A stretch of 51,232 bases of DNA from an uncultured Lachnospiraceae bacterium (GCA_947625755.1 CANQPJ010000013.1:1-51232), one strand, 5' to 3'. Shown: positions 24,235 to 33,854, counted from the first letter of the stretch. Notes: a model not told the origin generated them from the sequence alone. Numbers and translations: made by a program.

Positions 24235-25950
24235 TTACTTCTTTTTCTTCTTTATCTTCAGTTTCCTTACTTTAGACCATTTTCCATAAACACGTTCACC
24301 AAACTGATACCGGTATGCACGGACTCTGATATAATAAGTCTTCTTATTTTTGAGTTTTGTTATGGTGTACTTTATCTTTTTGGTTCTTCTTGTCTTTGTC
24401 TTCGAAGCCTTAAACTTTCTGTTTGTTGAATACTGTATCTCGTATTTATAAGCATGACTGACTTTTTTATATTTGATTAAAACTTTATATTTTTTTGATT
24501 TTTTAGAAACTTTCCTTATTTTTCCAACAAATTTAATCTTTGACTTTCCTGTTTTAACCGCAGGTACCGGTGTAGTCTTCTTTCCGTCATGGCATATATA
24601 TGAGGCGTCTGCCATATATTTGCCGGCTTTAAAATCCGTGGAAAGATATACTGTACTGTTCTTATACTTTAATGCCACCGTTCCCTGTGAGATTTTACCG
24701 TTATTTTCTTCTCTCTGTGTGGCATTTGCTTCAATGGTTCGCGGCGCACTGACACTTGCAAGGTGAACCACGGAAGCGCCGGTCTTTTTGGAATTAATGT
24801 TTCCAATATTCAAATTCGGATTATACTTCTGCTGGTCATATGCCCAATGCGAATGTCCGTTAAACATTGTGACATTGGCATATTTGTTTAACAGCTTTCT
24901 AAACCTTTTTTCATCATCTGTTCCAAATGTATATGTTAAATCATAAGTATAGCCACCCGGATTTTTCAGATTTCCCACTGCTGTTGTTACATCACCGTTT
25001 TCTGAAGCAAAATATGTGTGGAAGAACAAATAAACATTTTTATTTGCATAAGTATTGAGATTTTTCTCCAGCCAGTTTAACTGCTGTTTTTCTAACAGGT
25101 TGCTGTATTTGCTATTGTACGACCATCTTGTCTGACTAAGGAAAATAAATATATCTCCCTGCTTTTCATATACAAAATCTACTCCGTTACTGTTGATATT
25201 TTTAATATGTTTATCTGTCTTTTTCTTTGTATTGACAAATTGATTAAAATATTTCATGCCATGTACATCATGATTTCCCATACATGTATAAACTGTCATC
25301 TGCGGGTATTTGTCTGTTGCTGTTTTAAATTTCGTATAAGCAGTCTTTTCGCCATTACTGCTTAAATCACCCGTTAATCCTACAAAATCAATGCCCTGAT
25401 TATGAATGAACTTTAACGCATTGTCAAATGCGCCGACAGAATCATCTGCTGAAAAATCATTGTAACGGTTATAGTGTACATCGCTCATAAGTCCGAACTT
25501 ATAGGATAAACTTCCCTCATTAAATTTTTTCCCCGCAGGAATATCATATGTGGATATTGTCTCCGATTCGCTGTTCATCAGTAATAATTTGTCTGCGCCC
25601 TGTGGAATGACCGTGTAGGTAGACGGCGTCTTGTATGTTGCTGTCAGATTGCTCTCTGTGGTAGTAATATCTGCCAGCTCTGTAAATTCAACACCGTTGT
25701 ATGTTAATTTATTTCCATTTTCATCTCCCCAGAATAACTGATAATCTCCCGGTTCTGCCGTACTGACGGTTATTTCACCATATGCCAGTCCCGCATCTTT
25801 ATATTGAAAATTATACTCTATTTTGTTTTGTACTGTTGCTGCCGTTTCGCTCATATCCGCAATCACCGGATTACAACCGGAAAACATCATAACTGCTAAT
25901 ACCACAGCCAATATCCCTGATAGAATCTTATTGACAAATCCGCTTTTCAT
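24235..25950 (-). CDS. Metallophosphoesterase lipoprotein with C-terminal fibronectin-like domain
   Basis: 571 residues. A signal peptide ends in a plausible lipobox (MMFSGC, Cys26). A beta-rich N-terminal region precedes a calcineurin-like phosphoesterase domain with its di-metal motifs: SDVHYNR, GDLSSNGE, GNHDVHG, FFHTYF and GHSHWA. The last 95 residues (KKYKVLIKYKKVSHAYKYEIQYS...YYIRVRAYR) are a fibronectin type III-like module, very Lys-rich, ending in KIKKKKK. It would hydrolyse phosphate esters outside the cell; the basic domain may bind anionic wall polymers (inference). GGAG lies six bases before the ATG. It is followed directly by the leucine-rich protein gene. Confidence 0.9.
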   Translation of the reverse strand: MKSGFVNKILSGILAVVLAVMMFSGCNPVIADMSETAATVQNKIEYNFQYKDAGLAYGEITVSTAEPGDYQLFWGDENGNKLTYNGVEFTELADITTTESNLTATYKTPSTYTVIPQGADKLLLMNSESETISTYDIPAGKKFNEGSLSYKFGLMSDVHYNRYNDFSADDSVGAFDNALKFIHNQGIDFVGLTGDLSSNGEKTAYTKFKTATDKYPQMTVYTCMGNHDVHGMKYFNQFVNTKKKTDKHIKNINSNGVDFVYEKQGDIFIFLSQTRWSYNSKYSNLLEKQQLNWLEKNLNTYANKNVYLFFHTYFASENGDVTTAVGNLKNPGGYTYDLTYTFGTDDEKRFRKLLNKYANVTMFNGHSHWAYDQQKYNPNLNIGNINSKKTGASVVHLASVSAPRTIEANATQREENNGKISQGTVALKYKNSTVYLSTDFKAGKYMADASYICHDGKKTTPVPAVKTGKSKIKFVGKIRKVSKKSKKYKVLIKYKKVSHAYKYEIQYSTNRKFKASKTKTRRTKKIKYTITKLKNKKTYYIRVRAYRYQFGERVYGKWSKVRKLKIKKKKK

Positions 25951-26017
25951 ATGAATCTCCTTTTTATTATAAAATTTATGTTTTTAGTATTCCAAAATAC
26001 TTTTTTATTACTCAATG

Positions 26018-26455
26018 TTACTGACATAATTTCGTAACCAGCTGATTAATCACTTTACCGTCTGCACGCCCCTTAAATGCCGGCATAACCGTTTTCATAA
26101 TCTGACCTTTATCCCCTGTGGCAAGCACTTCAGAAAATTTTTCTTTTAATTCTGCTTCTACTTCTTCCGCACTCATTAACTTTGGCGCATACTCATTAAA
26201 AACATCATATCTTGCCTGATACTCTTCTTTTAAATCAGTTCTGTCAGAAGGACAGCTGTCAATCTGCTCCTTCACGGTTTTTAATTCTTTTAAAATAACC
26301 TTATTTACCATTTCTTCAGGAATATCATCTCTGCAGCCTGCATCAATTCCTGCCTTTTTGACTGCCTGAATCAAAGCCGAAATAGACTCTTTTCTCGCCT
26401 TATCTCTTGCCTTCATGGCAGCAATCATATCTTTTTGTAATACTTTAATATCCAT
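26018..26455 (-). CDS. yqeY: GatB/YqeY domain protein
   Basis: About 145 residues from the ATG at 26455 (GAGAGG ten bases upstream). The all-helical YqeY fold is recognised by LQKDMIAAMKARDKARKESISALIQAVKKA, EEEV...AKLMSAEEVEAELKE, and the C-terminal PAFKGRADGKVINQLV. The domain resembles the tRNA-binding tail of GatB, the amidotransferase subunit. Its cellular role is not known; a tRNA-linked function is usually proposed. Family length (about 148) is matched. The gene has its own near-consensus promoter and stands between metallophosphoesterase and ygiQ. Confidence 0.92.
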   Translation of the reverse strand: MDIKVLQKDMIAAMKARDKARKESISALIQAVKKAGIDAGCRDDIPEEMVNKVILKELKTVKEQIDSCPSDRTDLKEEYQARYDVFNEYAPKLMSAEEVEAELKEKFSEVLATGDKGQIMKTVMPAFKGRADGKVINQLVTKLCQ

Positions 26456-26486
26456 GAATAATACCTCTCTTCCTCTTTCCATTTAT

Positions 26487-26515
26487 ATTGTACATTTCTA
26501 AAATTATATGGTCAA
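26487..26515 (-). promoter_or_regulatory. yqeY promoter
   Basis: Minus-strand TTGACC, a 17-bp spacer and TACAAT, about 30 bp before the yqeY start. Confidence 0.75.
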
Positions 26516-26552
26516 GTGTACACAGTAATTTTGCTAAAACTGCCAGTATATT

Positions 26553-28391
26553 TTATCGCCCTGTTTTTTTATTTTTTGATTTTCTCCCTGTCTTTTTTAT
26601 CTGCCGCGGCTTAATGAGACATTTTTTGTCAAAACCAATTAAATCCTCTCTCCCGGCAGCATAAAGCGCCTCTTTTACCAGTTGATAATTTTCAGGATTC
26701 CGATACTGCATTAACGCTCTCTGCATCGCTTTTTCATGTGGATTTTTGGGAACATATACCGGTTTCATTGTTCGGGGGTCCACCCCTGTATAATACATTA
26801 CCGTAGACATGGTGGAAGGTGTTGGATAAAAATCCTGAACCTGCTGCGGAGTATGACCAATATCCCTTAAATATTCTGCCAGTTTTACCGCTTCTTTCAT
26901 ATCACAGCCCGGATGCGAACTCATAAAATACGGAATAACAAACTGATTTTTGCCGGCTCTTTCATTTAGTTTACGATATTTACCGATAAACTTTTCATAC
27001 ACGCAGTGTTCCGGTTTTCCCATATAATACAACACTCTGTCTGAAATATGCTCCGGCGCAACCTTTAACTGTCCACTGATATGATGTTCTACCAGCTCCT
27101 TAAAAAAAGCATCATTCTTATCTTGCATAATATAGTCAAAACGGATTCCGGAACGCACAAAGACTTTTTTCACCTTGGGCAGTTCTCTCAACTTGCGCAG
27201 CAGTTTTAAATACGCACTATGGTCTGTATCCAGATTTTTGCATGGCTTGGGCCATAGACACTGCTTCTGCGGGCATGTCCCACTTTTCAGCTGTTTTCTG
27301 CAGGCAGGATGATAAAAATTTGCCGTTGGTCCTCCCACATCATGAATATATCCTTTAAAATCCGGCATTTTTGTTATTTTCTCTGCCTCATTGAGAATCG
27401 AGGCATGACTTCTGGATTGAACAATTCTTCCCTGATGAAATGTCAATGCGCAAAAACTACATGCTCCAAAACATCCTCTGCAGCTAATCAGAGAAAACTG
27501 TACCTCCTGTATTGCAGGAACTCCGCCCTCTTTTTCATAAACAGGATGATACGTTCTTTCATATGGTAAATCATAAATATCATCCATCTCCTGTCGGCTC
27601 AAAGGTTCCTGTGGTGGATTTTGTACCACATATACCCCATCAGGATAAGGCTCCACCAGCGTCTTTGCATTTAATGCATCCGTATTCTCGTTTTGTATAC
27701 GAAAACTCTCTGCGTACTTTCGCTTATCCTGCTTCATCTCATCAAAAGAGGGAAGTATAACAGGGTCATATGCCAATGACAAATCCTTTGTCTGAAACAC
27801 AGTCCCCGGTATATATGTAATATCTTTGATGTCCATACCACTATCTAATGCTTCTGCTATCTGGACAATAGACTTTTCTCCCATCCCATACGAAATCAGA
27901 TTGGCATGTGCATCCAATAAAATAGAATGTTTAAAACGATTACTCCAATAATCATAATGCGCCATTCTGCGGAGACTTGCTTCAATCCCTCCTATAATAA
28001 TCGGTTTATTTTTGTATGTACGGCGAATAAGATTACAGTATGTTACAACTGCATGATCCGGTCGTTTTCCCATTACACCGCCCGGCGTATAGGCATCTGT
28101 GGAACGTCTTTTTTTAGAAACATAATAATGGTTTACCATAGAATCCATATTTCCACCCATAACAAGAAATGCCAGACGGGGCTCCCCTAATATATTGATA
28201 CTGTCGGCATCCTTCCAGTCCGGCTGTGATATAATTCCCACATGATAACCATGCGCCTGCAGCACGCGACTGATAACAGCATGTCCAAAGGAAGGGTGAT
28301 CCACATAGGCATCCCCTATTACATATACAAAATCCAACTGTTCTATTCCCTGCTCCTGCATATTCTGACGGGATATTGGTAAAAATGACAT
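26553..28391 (-). CDS. YgiQ family radical SAM protein
   Basis: About 612 residues from the ATG at 28391 (upstream in-frame residues are Arg/Lys-rich and unlike the family). The N-terminal part has FLPISRQNMQEQGIEQLDFVYVIGDAY, typical of YgiQ. The radical SAM cluster motif CFGACSFC lies near residue 305, after SLISCRG. A C-terminal DUF3362-like segment follows (FYPTPSTMSTVMYYTGVDPRT), and the very end is Lys/Arg-rich (RKSKNKKTGR). It binds a 4Fe-4S cluster and S-adenosylmethionine; its reaction is unknown. It is the last gene of the fur - znuACB - TPR direction, 60 bp after the TPR gene. Confidence 0.92.
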   Translation of the reverse strand: MSFLPISRQNMQEQGIEQLDFVYVIGDAYVDHPSFGHAVISRVLQAHGYHVGIISQPDWKDADSINILGEPRLAFLVMGGNMDSMVNHYYVSKKRRSTDAYTPGGVMGKRPDHAVVTYCNLIRRTYKNKPIIIGGIEASLRRMAHYDYWSNRFKHSILLDAHANLISYGMGEKSIVQIAEALDSGMDIKDITYIPGTVFQTKDLSLAYDPVILPSFDEMKQDKRKYAESFRIQNENTDALNAKTLVEPYPDGVYVVQNPPQEPLSRQEMDDIYDLPYERTYHPVYEKEGGVPAIQEVQFSLISCRGCFGACSFCALTFHQGRIVQSRSHASILNEAEKITKMPDFKGYIHDVGGPTANFYHPACRKQLKSGTCPQKQCLWPKPCKNLDTDHSAYLKLLRKLRELPKVKKVFVRSGIRFDYIMQDKNDAFFKELVEHHISGQLKVAPEHISDRVLYYMGKPEHCVYEKFIGKYRKLNERAGKNQFVIPYFMSSHPGCDMKEAVKLAEYLRDIGHTPQQVQDFYPTPSTMSTVMYYTGVDPRTMKPVYVPKNPHEKAMQRALMQYRNPENYQLVKEALYAAGREDLIGFDKKCLIKPRQIKKTGRKSKNKKTGR

Positions 28392-28451
28392 GAACCTTCT
28401 CCGTTTCCTTTTTTGTAACTGAAATAATAAGCAGCAATGCTTCAAAAAATT

Positions 28452-30815
28452 TTATTTCATGCTGCTTTCCGCTTCATCAAGACTACTGAATCCCTGCATA
28501 TGCGCTGTATTTTCAATGGTCATCTGCGCAAGATTCTTTCCCTCTCTATATAAATCTACCACAAACCGGGCATACATTTTTATCAGCTGTTCGGAATACG
28601 TCAGTAATTCTCCTCTTAAATAGGTTTCATAGCTGGTATTATCTACGGCATCCCTGTCACTGGTAATATCACGTGCCTGGGATGCCAGTTTTGGATATTT
28701 AGATGCAAAATCCTTCATCCACTCTACCTGAATCTGAACAATCTGATTGACAATGGCTCTGGTTGCATCCGATTTCGGCGGGAAATATTTCTCCAATTTT
28801 TTATATTCCTCCAAAGAGGTATTTTCCATCATGCGGCCATATTTTTCTGTAATCATGTTCCAGCCCTTCGCCTTATTTTCCAGCCATAAATTTCTGATGC
28901 ACAACAGCATTTCATCTGTCCATGTAAGATACTGACTCTTTCTCATTACATAAAAGAATGGCCAGTCATTTTGACATTCTGCTCTGCCTCCTTCATTCTC
29001 CACCTTGTCAAATGCTTCAAACTCCAGTTTGACAATTTCATCAATCATATCATCTCTATTGTACTCTGCTTTTTCCATAATTACTCCTACATAATCATTT
29101 AAAAAATTAGAAGCGGTATCTTCAATCAATCCCTGATTTTTCAACTCATTAATAATAAATTTTGCCACAATCTCTATTGTCAGCGCTTTTTGGTCATTCT
29201 CATTGACGGACATGTTATCGTATGCGTAATCTTTCCATGCCTCTCTCTGATCCGGCATATCAGCCAGAGCTCTCATAATATCTCCCACCTCCGGAAGAAT
29301 TTCGAGTTCTTTTGTTCCCTTTAAAAGCCATTTATAATAGGGAGCATATTTCCCATTTAAAATATACAGGCACTTCATGGTATGCTCCATAAACTTTGCA
29401 ATACAAATATTAGCTGTTACATAATCCTTTCTTCCCATGGAACGCCCATAGTTTACCTGCCCTGTCTGTGCCATGGCGGAGAGTTCTCTTGCAAGTTTCA
29501 CCAGTACAGCTTTTTGGGGCTGCTTCATAAAGTGATTTCTTATATCTGTAAAAATTCCTTCATCATCTCTGAAAACCACACCATTGGTTACGGTAGCTAA
29601 TTTGTAATCTTCAATCTCTATCCAATCTGATACCTTTTGCGGACTCTGCCTGAATCCGGTATATTTTTCATAAAAATCACCAATGAGCTGTACGCCACAT
29701 CTTCCCTGTGCCATTTTTGTATCCATACGGGTAATTCCCATAAATGTTTTAGGGAGATGATTATATTCCTGTTGAAGTTTCTCCCCAATTTGCGCATACG
29801 TGGTCTTTGTCACCCATAAACAAAATCCCGGTCCAAAATCATGGTCCATGGAAAATTCATCATCAAACCCAAATCTTTCCGAACCTTCTCCGACAAATCC
29901 TACTGCAATTTTGTCTTCATATTCAGGAAACTTTTCATGAATCATCGGGGCGCCGACTTCTTCATAAAATTTCTTTGCAAGGCGGATGCCGGTAATTTTT
30001 TCTGCTGTATCATCCAAATTATAATCTGTTTTTTCACGTACTTTCTTTAAATTTTCCTCTGTAATCTGATAAGCTGTCCCTCTGCCCATATTCACTTCAA
30101 TTTCTTTGAGTGCCTCTTCGTATAGGGAAACCGCTTCCCTATAGTGTCCTAATCTACACTGCGCCGCTGCCATGGCAGAAAGTGCGGCGCTGTAATGGAA
30201 ATTTTTTATGCGGTCTTTGCGATATATGGCTAGTGCCTTTTCCAACAATTCCACTGCCTCATCCACCTTATTCAATTCGAGAAGAGATGCAGCAAGATTG
30301 GAATAAGTCGTAGCGACTTCAATTTCCGAACCTTTTATTTTTTTAATAATCTCCAATGCTTTCTTTAAATGCTCTACTGCCCTTTCAAAATCACCCATCT
30401 CCTGATATAAAAGCGCAATATTATTATTCAGGCTGGCAAATCTGTAATCATCCGCCGAAATATTATTCTCATAGATTTGAAATGTCTCCTTATAAAAATC
30501 AAGAGACTCCTGCAGCAGTCCTGCCGCTCTGTGGGCATTGGCAATATTTTGCAGGGCTGTGGCATAATCAATGCTCCCCTCAATCCCCATTTTCTTCATT
30601 AATTCCAAGCACTGGCGACATGCCTTGATGGATTTGTCATACTGACTGGTATCCCTGAAAAACCCCATCATTTCATTCAATATTGTAAACTGGGCGGATT
30701 CATCCTGTTCTTCTACTGCCTGTGCCATACTCCCATTAAAAAAAGGCTCCACATCCTTTAATCTTTTTTCTTCATATAGTTTATCCAAATCCTCAATAAA
30801 ACGACTGATATTCAT
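28452..30815 (-). CDS. TPR protein with DUF4037 (nucleotidyltransferase-like) and DUF4125 domains
   Basis: 787 residues in three parts. Residues 40-260 are tetratricopeptide repeats (ALQNIANAHRAAGLLQESLDFYKE, VATTYSNLAASLLELNKVDEAVELLEKAL). Residues 270-560 match the DUF4037 region; GEGSERFGFDDEFSMDHDF at about 311-329 fits the pol-beta nucleotidyltransferase pattern G[GS]-x9-13-[DE]h[DE], with GS and DHD. Residues 590-780 match DUF4125 (FEAFDKVENEGGRAECQNDWPFF, MRKSQYLTWT). It has no signal peptide, so cytosolic. Function is unknown; nucleotide transfer to a protein or small molecule is a guess from the motif. TTAGGAG precedes the ATG, and the gene follows znuB by 30 bp. Confidence 0.82.
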   Translation of the reverse strand: MNISRFIEDLDKLYEEKRLKDVEPFFNGSMAQAVEEQDESAQFTILNEMMGFFRDTSQYDKSIKACRQCLELMKKMGIEGSIDYATALQNIANAHRAAGLLQESLDFYKETFQIYENNISADDYRFASLNNNIALLYQEMGDFERAVEHLKKALEIIKKIKGSEIEVATTYSNLAASLLELNKVDEAVELLEKALAIYRKDRIKNFHYSAALSAMAAAQCRLGHYREAVSLYEEALKEIEVNMGRGTAYQITEENLKKVREKTDYNLDDTAEKITGIRLAKKFYEEVGAPMIHEKFPEYEDKIAVGFVGEGSERFGFDDEFSMDHDFGPGFCLWVTKTTYAQIGEKLQQEYNHLPKTFMGITRMDTKMAQGRCGVQLIGDFYEKYTGFRQSPQKVSDWIEIEDYKLATVTNGVVFRDDEGIFTDIRNHFMKQPQKAVLVKLARELSAMAQTGQVNYGRSMGRKDYVTANICIAKFMEHTMKCLYILNGKYAPYYKWLLKGTKELEILPEVGDIMRALADMPDQREAWKDYAYDNMSVNENDQKALTIEIVAKFIINELKNQGLIEDTASNFLNDYVGVIMEKAEYNRDDMIDEIVKLEFEAFDKVENEGGRAECQNDWPFFYVMRKSQYLTWTDEMLLCIRNLWLENKAKGWNMITEKYGRMMENTSLEEYKKLEKYFPPKSDATRAIVNQIVQIQVEWMKDFASKYPKLASQARDITSDRDAVDNTSYETYLRGELLTYSEQLIKMYARFVVDLYREGKNLAQMTIENTAHMQGFSSLDEAESSMK

Positions 30816-30845
30816 CTTAACTCTCCTAACGATACATAAAAAAAG

Positions 30846-31655
30846 CTACTTTCTTTTCAATATTCCTGCCAGCCCAAAAATTATAAATACTACAAGGTTT
30901 ACCACAACTACACTGGCGCCTGCCGGTATGGAAAAAATATAGGAACATATCAATCCGGCTGTAAAGTTCACGACAGATAATATTGCCGAACAAATCGTCA
31001 CGGATAGAAAACTCTTAAAAATTCTCATGGACGTTAATGCCGGAAAAATAATCAGGCTGGATATGAGCATTGCGCCCATCATTTTAATTCCAATTACCAC
31101 CGTTACCGCTGTAAAAACGGAAATCAACGTATTGTATGTTCCGACCGGAACTCCTGTAGCCTTGGAAAAACTTTCATCAAAAGTGACCGCAAAAATTCTG
31201 TGATAGCAAAAAATAAACATAATAATGACAATCACCGATAAAACCACACTGACCAACACATCATCCTTTGACATTGCCAGAATACTGCCAAACATATAAC
31301 TGTAAATATCGGTGCTAAGCCCTGTTGTAAGAGATGTTACGATAACACCAACTGCCAGCGCAGATGCAGATACCATGGCAATGGCGGCATCACTTCTCAT
31401 TTTTCCCTTTTCAGTTAAGCGCAACAATAAAAACGCCGCAATAATCACTACCGGTATGGCGAACTGAATCGGCGCTATTCCGCACGCTATCGCAATAGAT
31501 AAAGCTCCAAAAGAGACGTGGGATAAGCCATCCCCTATCATAGAGTAACGCTTTAATACCAGACTGACTCCTAAAAGCGCAGCGCATAATGATACTAAAA
31601 CTCCTCCAAAAAAAGCTCTTTGGATAAACGCATATGAAAACATCTCACGAATCAT
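30846..31655 (-). CDS. znuB: Zinc/manganese ABC transporter permease
   Basis: About 269 residues with eight or so hydrophobic helices, of the ABC-3 metal permease family (ZnuB/AdcB/MntB). Characteristic segments are FFGGVLVSLCAALLGVSLVLKRYSMIGDGLSHVSFG, with the conserved Asp and His, and a later GTYNTLISVFTAVTVVIGIKMMGAMLISSLIIFPALTS. The ATG at 31655 has GGGAGG upstream and overlaps the end of znuC by 11 bases, giving translational coupling. It is the membrane channel of the ZnuABC-type importer encoded here. Zinc is the most likely ion, from the His-rich loop of the binding protein. Confidence 0.92.
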   Translation of the reverse strand: MIREMFSYAFIQRAFFGGVLVSLCAALLGVSLVLKRYSMIGDGLSHVSFGALSIAIACGIAPIQFAIPVVIIAAFLLLRLTEKGKMRSDAAIAMVSASALAVGVIVTSLTTGLSTDIYSYMFGSILAMSKDDVLVSVVLSVIVIIMFIFCYHRIFAVTFDESFSKATGVPVGTYNTLISVFTAVTVVIGIKMMGAMLISSLIIFPALTSMRIFKSFLSVTICSAILSVVNFTAGLICSYIFSIPAGASVVVVNLVVFIIFGLAGILKRK

Positions 31656-32355
31656 TTCCCACACCTCCCAGAAATATATTGGAAATATTCGATTTCTTAT
31701 ATTCTTCCACCGTACCAAAAAAATCATTATCCTGCTCTAAATGTAAAATATGCGTTGCATATTCCAGAGCATTTTTAATATCGTGAGTGACCATGATAAT
31801 CGTCACTCCCTCCCGATTGAATTTTTTTATTTCCTCATAAAAATCCTTGGTAGCTGCCGGGTCCAGCCCGGTCATCGGCTCGTCCAATATCAGAAGATTT
31901 TCAGTTGCCAAAAGCGCTCTTGCCAAAAGTACTCTCTGCTGCTGTCCTCCTGACAGCTCGCGGTAACACTGTTTCTTTAAATCCGATATTCCGAGTTTTT
32001 CCAGATTCTTTTCAGCTTTTATCTTATCCGTCTTGGAATAAAAAGGACTTTTATGCCCATTGTTTAATACGCCCGACAGTACAACTTCCCAGACACTTGC
32101 CGGAAAATCCTTCTGGGCTTCCGTCTGCTGGGGAACATAACCAATTCCTTTATTACTTCCTCCTTTATTATCAAAATTCACTTTTCCTTCCAGTGGTTTG
32201 ATTAATCCAAGGAGTGTTTTGATAAGCGTACTTTTCCCGACACCGTTTTCACCAACAATACATAAATATTCCCCTTCATTCAGGCTGAAATTCAAATGCT
32301 CTGCCACTATTCTGTTTTCATATCCCAAAGTTACATTGTTACATTCAAAAATCAT
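31645..32355 (-). CDS. znuC: Zinc ABC transporter ATP-binding protein
   Basis: 236 residues. A single ABC ATPase with Walker A GENGVGKST (about residue 35), Q-loop VPQQTEAQKDFPASV, signature LSGGQQQR, Walker B LLILDEPMTGLD and switch His in MVTHDIKNAL. QTEAQKDFPASVWEVVLSG is the typical sequence of the metal (ZnuC/MntB) subfamily. It powers ion import through ZnuB. TTGGAG lies seven bases before the ATG. The stop codon is inside the znuB start region. Confidence 0.94.
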   Translation of the reverse strand: MIFECNNVTLGYENRIVAEHLNFSLNEGEYLCIVGENGVGKSTLIKTLLGLIKPLEGKVNFDNKGGSNKGIGYVPQQTEAQKDFPASVWEVVLSGVLNNGHKSPFYSKTDKIKAEKNLEKLGISDLKKQCYRELSGGQQQRVLLARALLATENLLILDEPMTGLDPAATKDFYEEIKKFNREGVTIIMVTHDIKNALEYATHILHLEQDNDFFGTVEEYKKSNISNIFLGGVGNDS

Positions 32356-32437
32356 TATATTTCTCCAATTTAAAATCTCTTTTCATAAAATATCGCTGTT
32401 AGAAAGACTTCCACTGTGCAAGCAGCTGTTTCACATG

Positions 32438-33406
32438 CTAATTTAATGCCGATTGTAAAGCCGCCGCATTTTCTTTCATTAAATCAATGTATGTCACACC
32501 CTCATCAAACTGTTTCCGGGTAATATTATGGCAGGAATGAAATTGATATTTTTCCGCACTGGTATCGTCACATATCACATCTGCCATAGCTTCACTGCTT
32601 AATTCCAAATAAAATACCCCGCTTGCATTTTTTTCCTTTACTTTATCTATTAAAAAAGCAACTTTTTTTGCGCTCGGCTCGGTATCCCCGCTGCATCCCG
32701 GAAATGCCGCATAATATTTAAGACCGTATTCATCTGCAAAATATTTCAAAGGAAATCTGTCTGCAAAAATCATTTCCCTGCAGCGGGCGTTTTTTACAAT
32801 CTCTTTGAACTGATTGTCCACTTTTGTCAGCTGCTGTATATACCCGGCAGTATTTGTTCGAAATACCTTCTCTTTTTCCGGAACTAACTCACATAATTTA
32901 TCACATATTTTCTGCACTAAAATCATCGCATATGCAGGAGATGTCCAAATGTGTTCGTCCACCTCATCTGCATGATGATGCTCTTTTTCTTCCTCAAATG
33001 CATCATACGCCTCGTGTTTCTCTTCTTTTGGAAGATTCAAAAAATCCATCATCCTCATCTGAACCTGTGACAGATGATTAGAGGCGTCTATTACTTCCTC
33101 CACCCAGTTTTCAATCGAACCCCCATTGTAAATAAACACATCCGCCTGATTTATCTGAATAATCTCTGATGGAGAAGGCTCAAAAGAATGACTGTCCTGC
33201 CCCGGCGCCATCAGCAATTCAACGTGAATATCCTGCTCATCTCCCACCACAGCTCTTGCAAAATCATAATATGGAAACATTGTCGTCATAACGGTAAGCC
33301 GATATTTATTCTGATTGCTGTCTTTATCAGTAGTATTGCAGCCCGCCAAAGACATCCCCAAAATCAAACTGATGAAGAGTACAATACTTCTTTTTAATTT
33401 TCCCAT
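32438..33406 (-). CDS. znuA: Zinc ABC transporter substrate-binding lipoprotein
   Basis: 322 residues of the cluster 9 (ZnuA/AdcA/PsaA) family. A signal peptide ends in lipobox SLAGC (Cys23). Metal ligands include the His in QDSHSFEPSPS and the His after the loop (DEHIWTSP). Between them EKEHHHADEVDEH is a His/acid-rich loop, a mark of zinc rather than manganese carriers. A Cys pair may form the usual disulfide (CRE...FPGCSGD). The protein captures Zn(II) outside the membrane and passes it to ZnuB. It follows the Fur-family gene by 29 bp and precedes znuC by 82 bp. Confidence 0.93.
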   Translation of the reverse strand: MGKLKRSIVLFISLILGMSLAGCNTTDKDSNQNKYRLTVMTTMFPYYDFARAVVGDEQDIHVELLMAPGQDSHSFEPSPSEIIQINQADVFIYNGGSIENWVEEVIDASNHLSQVQMRMMDFLNLPKEEKHEAYDAFEEEKEHHHADEVDEHIWTSPAYAMILVQKICDKLCELVPEKEKVFRTNTAGYIQQLTKVDNQFKEIVKNARCREMIFADRFPLKYFADEYGLKYYAAFPGCSGDTEPSAKKVAFLIDKVKEKNASGVFYLELSSEAMADVICDDTSAEKYQFHSCHNITRKQFDEGVTYIDLMKENAAALQSALN

Positions 33407-33435
33407 TTTATTCTCTTCCTCTTTACTGCCTTATA

Positions 33436-33840
33436 TTATCTGGCACATTTTTCACATTTTCCATAAAACACTGTCTTTTTAGGATTAATACTAAAATGAT
33501 GGTCTGCATTGACGTGACTGTATAACTGCGCCAGATGATGACACTCCATCCTCGTCACCTGTCCGCATTTTTCACACTCAATATAAAAGCAGTCATCACT
33601 GTCGTCTTTTGTAATGTACTGATAACATGCACCCTGCTGTTTCTCCACATTGATTCGCGCTACCACACCATCCTGCTCTAACTTTTCCAGATGCCGGTAT
33701 ATCGTGGTCGTACCAACGGAACAGTTTTTATTTTTTAAATACTTTTCAATTTCAACAACGGTTACATAATCTTTTTCATGCATTTTTAAGCAGTCAAGAA
33801 TTGCCGTTTGCTGTTTTGTTTTATATTTTCCTGCCACTGC
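33436..33840 (-). CDS. Fur-family transcriptional repressor, probably Zur-like
   Basis: About 134 residues from a GTG at 33840, five bases after GAGGAGG; an upstream ATG at 33855 has no ribosome site and lies in a palindrome. A winged-helix DNA-binding domain (TIYRHLEKLEQDGVVARI) is followed by a dimerisation domain with two CxxC pairs (CEKCGQ, CEKCAR) forming the structural zinc site and the metal-sensing cluster ECHHLAQLYSHVNADHHF. Its position upstream of znuACB argues for zinc sensing (Zur), but Fur or PerR specificity cannot be excluded by eye. It probably controls its own operon, and possibly feoB (see the shared operator). Confidence 0.9.
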   Translation of the reverse strand, partial: AVAGKYKTKQQTAILDCLKMHEKDYVTVVEIEKYLKNKNCSVGTTTIYRHLEKLEQDGVVARINVEKQQGACYQYITKDDSDDCFYIECEKCGQVTRMECHHLAQLYSHVNADHHFSINPKKTVFYGKCEKCAR

Positions 33841-33854
33841 ATCCTCCTCTGACA

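Noticed and set aside
25985-26012. Hairpin AGTATT-CCAA-AATACT followed by TTTTTT
   Set aside because: The U tract is on the plus strand, where there is no gene to terminate; on the minus strand it lacks one. Weak 6-bp stem, so not listed as a terminator.
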